DNA from: Pseudomonadota bacterium
GTDB lineage: Bacteria > Pseudomonadota > Gammaproteobacteria > Xanthomonadales > Rhodanobacteraceae
Length of the DNA stretch: 7,369 bases
Assembly: GCA_021787175.1 (NCBI GenBank)
Contig: JAJYMF010000133.1
Span: 1 to 7,369, forward strand
Reading direction: 5' to 3'
The notes beneath the pieces were generated by a model, which did no database searches, had not been told where the DNA came from, and was given only the letters and a program-made list of their open reading frames with translations. The translations under genes were made by a program, and so were the position numbers. Below, piece by piece: positions 6,201 through 7,369 of the stretch (within the stretch, counting starts at the first letter, position 1; each line of letters begins with the position of its first letter).

Positions 6201-7369
6201 GTACCGAAGGACTGCAGCTGCGTCGCTCCCGGGCGCCACAGCTGCAGACCGCCGGCGGTGGCGATCCAGACCCGTCCCGCGCGATCCTCGGTCAGGCTGT
6301 AGATGCGGTTGTCGCCGGCGGCGGGGCCGCCGGGCGATACCCATTGGCTGACCTTCTGGCCCGGCACCCAGCGCAGCACGCCCTGACCGAGGGTGCCGAT
6401 CCACAGCGCGCCGTCGCGAGCGCGCAGCAGCGTGCGCAACGGCGTCGTGAAAACACCGCCGGCGATGCCCGGCGGCGTCACCGCCGTCACGCGAGCGTGC
6501 GCCGGGTCGAAGCGCAGCAGGGCATGGCCGGTGCCCAGCCACAGCGTGCCGTCGCCCGCATTGATGACGGCGCCGACGGTGGGCGCGGCGGCATCGGCGG
6601 GCCGCCCCAGCGCGGCATCCAGCACCGCGCTGTAATCGGTGAAGGTGCGGGTTTCGGGGTCGTAGCGGCGAAAGCCGCCGCCGTGCAGACCCATCCACAG
6701 CATGCCCTGCGCGTCCTCGACCAATCCGTCGATGTTGTTGTCGTTGACCGGATCGGCGCCGGCATGGCGATCGAACAACCAGCGAAACGTGCCGCCCGCG
6801 GCCCGGGTATAGACGACGCCGTGGGTTTCGGTACCGATCCACAGCAGTCCGGCGGGATCCACGGCCAGGGTGTCGATACTGGCGTCGGGCAGCGTGCCCG
6901 GCACCGCGGGCTGCACGGTCAGCGCGAGCTCGCTGCCGTCGGGGTCCAGCCGCACCAGACCGGTCCCGCTCACGGCCAGCCACAGCCGGCGATCGGCGTC
7001 TTCGGCCAGCGCGTGCACCGCGATCAAGGCCGTGGCCGCCACCGCCGCGCCGCGCGGCCAGATGCGTCTCGGGGCGCCGTTCTGCGTCTGCAGGTAGAGG
7101 CCCCGGGCGGTGCCGATCAGCAGCCCGCCCTCGGCATCGCAGAGCAGGCTGAGCGGCTGCAGATCGGCGTCCTGCGCCAGCGGCAGGGCGCGCCGTTGCG
7201 TCAGGTCGAGCTCCAGCAGCTGGTTGCCGGCCAGCGCGTAGATCCGGCCGTCGCCGCAGTGGGTGAAGCCGTTGAGCGGAAAGTCGACACGGCCGCCCGG
7301 GGGCCGCCACAGCACCTGCACGGCCAGACTGTGCGGCGCCAGCATGGCGATGCCGCGCGAGCTGCCGAT
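3278..7369 (-). CDS. Propeller-sensor GGDEF-EAL c-di-GMP enzyme, N-terminus cut by window edge
   Basis: A transmembrane sensor that can make or break cyclic di-GMP. Numbering is from the ATG at 7345, but eight codons before it (IGSSRGIA) already form a propeller repeat, so the true start lies beyond the window. Residues 1-505 hold about eleven two-component-regulator propeller repeats of the type LWIGT..G...., for example 120-133, 166-180, 312-326 and 400-413. Residues about 510-620 are a Y_Y_Y domain (MYRLLGFDRAWV, YTNLDAGRYRFEVR). A membrane helix at 629-648 is followed by ArgArgArg. Two PAS domains follow (about 665-785 and 790-906). GGDEF spans about 912-1080, with RLGGDEF at 994-1000 and an inhibitory RxxD at 987-990. 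EAL spans about 1090-1340, with EALLRW (1125-1130), Asn1184, ELTES (1216-1220), Asp1246-Asp1247, Lys1267, Glu1303 and Gln1323. Both catalytic sites look intact; net activity cannot be read from sequence. Propellers should be periplasmic, catalysis cytosolic. The ligand is unknown. Confidence 0.96.
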   Translation of the reverse strand: MGSSRGIAMLAPHSLAVQVLWRPPGGRVDFPLNGFTHCGDGRIYALAGNQLLELDLTQRRALPLAQDADLQPLSLLCDAEGGLLIGTARGLYLQTQNGAPRRIWPRGAAVAATALIAVHALAEDADRRLWLAVSGTGLVRLDPDGSELALTVQPAVPGTLPDASIDTLAVDPAGLLWIGTETHGVVYTRAAGGTFRWLFDRHAGADPVNDNNIDGLVEDAQGMLWMGLHGGGFRRYDPETRTFTDYSAVLDAALGRPADAAAPTVGAVINAGDGTLWLGTGHALLRFDPAHARVTAVTPPGIAGGVFTTPLRTLLRARDGALWIGTLGQGVLRWVPGQKVSQWVSPGGPAAGDNRIYSLTEDRAGRVWIATAGGLQLWRPGATQLQSFGTRSGLSDVAVATVHASRDGNLWVGTASGLDRLLSVDARGARFARVAASAQLPDATIYCALEDGDGGLWVSTNLGIARIGLAGGEVRAFGVADGLQGLEYNVNACLQRADGTLIFGGLRGLDEVRPGALGQDRYSPPVRITAVRVGSAAEVLPGISGALDMPQQAGVVRLDFAALDFTAPPRNRFMYRLLGFDRAWVDAGNRHEATYTNLDAGRYRFEVRGSNHDGVFGTQIATLALRVTPPWWDAPAMRALYAAVIGLLALGVAAAIWNRRRTELRHRAELREREDRLRLSLWGSGDEFWEWDMRRGLVHRMSADHLLGGHREETLSLDDWRNFAVHPDDLARVERALAAHVEGRSDHFESEHRLLNAQGEWVWVLARGKGVERDAQRHALRLAGTARDIHASREAERDRRIAAEVIRSMGEAVTVTDLQMRFVSVNPAFTRITGYREDETIGRDAAILNCGQHPPEVYERIRRSVLEEGHWHGELWQRRKDGEEFLCWVELNEVRDAQGVRTHFVGVLSDITERKRVEQELRYLANYDTLTGLPNRTLLGERLGHAILRARRSGRRVAVLFLDLDRFKHVNDSLGHATGDRMLKAVGGRLRQNAREEDTVARLGGDEFTVVLEGVSSIRDGEDAARKILESFVQPLELDTGQEILISPSIGIALYPDHGQVPTDLLKFADTAMYQAKERGRNTFAVYTEAMDASARLRATMIGALRRALERGELSLVYQPKLSLSDGRVTGVEALLRWQSDELGPIPPGVFIPLAEEIGLIGPIGEFVLERACADLRQWRTLGLTQLTMAVNLSAGQLVHGDLTRRLSEVLATHGIAPQLIELELTESMVMANAEQSVRILGELKAIGVTLAIDDFGTGYSSLAYLKRLPIDTLKIDKEFVGDITTDPDDEAITATVITMAHSLGLNVIAEGVESAEQLEYLREQGCDEVQGHLVAPPMPAEACLAMLRTRVDPALLPPGGVS

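Noticed and set aside
5049..7310. 753-codon open frame on the same strand as the sensor gene, in another frame
   Set aside because: The product is Arg/Ala/Gly-rich, low in complexity and without domains. The overlapping frame has continuous propeller, Y_Y_Y and PAS motifs.

Overview
The window is high-GC DNA whose intact genes and RNA gene all lie on the minus strand. It most resembles a gammaproteobacterium of the Xanthomonadales/Lysobacterales type. Three things support this: RpiA is close to the enterobacterial protein, the order zapB-like / zapA / 6S RNA / 5-formyl-THF cyclo-ligase is a classic gammaproteobacterial arrangement, and a propeller-sensor GGDEF-EAL protein is present. The genus cannot be fixed from the sequence alone.

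Layout in the direction of transcription (right to left): (1) 7369-3278, a very large transmembrane c-di-GMP enzyme (periplasmic two-component-regulator propeller repeats, Y_Y_Y domain, one membrane helix, two PAS domains, GGDEF, EAL), cut at its N-terminus by the window edge. (2) 3277-2831, a stretch of about 450 bases without an intact gene. It holds decayed starts of type I restriction-modification genes (an hsdR-like 53-codon fragment and an hsdM-like fragment with a probable frameshift), a hairpin and a possible promoter. (3) 2830-2301, a small coiled-coil ZapB-like gene overlapping zapA by GTGA. (4) 2300-2047, an intergenic region packed with REP-like palindromes. (5) 2034-1844, the 6S RNA gene ssrS with its promoter. 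(6) 1810-71, a tight run of fau (5-formyltetrahydrofolate cyclo-ligase), an EVE-domain gene and rpiA. (7) 70-1, another REP-like palindrome.

The right-hand gene senses an unknown periplasmic cue and should control c-di-GMP. The left-hand block is housekeeping: Z-ring assembly (ZapA and a coiled-coil partner), global control of sigma-70 RNA polymerase (6S RNA), folate salvage, a putative modified-base reader and the pentose phosphate pathway. The restriction-modification debris marks the seam between the two blocks. It suggests that the region upstream of the zapB-like gene was rearranged by an insertion that later decayed.

No clearly new biological system is visible. The most notable points are the 6S RNA gene, the hsd remnant at the synteny break, the REP cluster just upstream of ssrS, and the architecture of the large sensor with an intact catalytic site in both halves.
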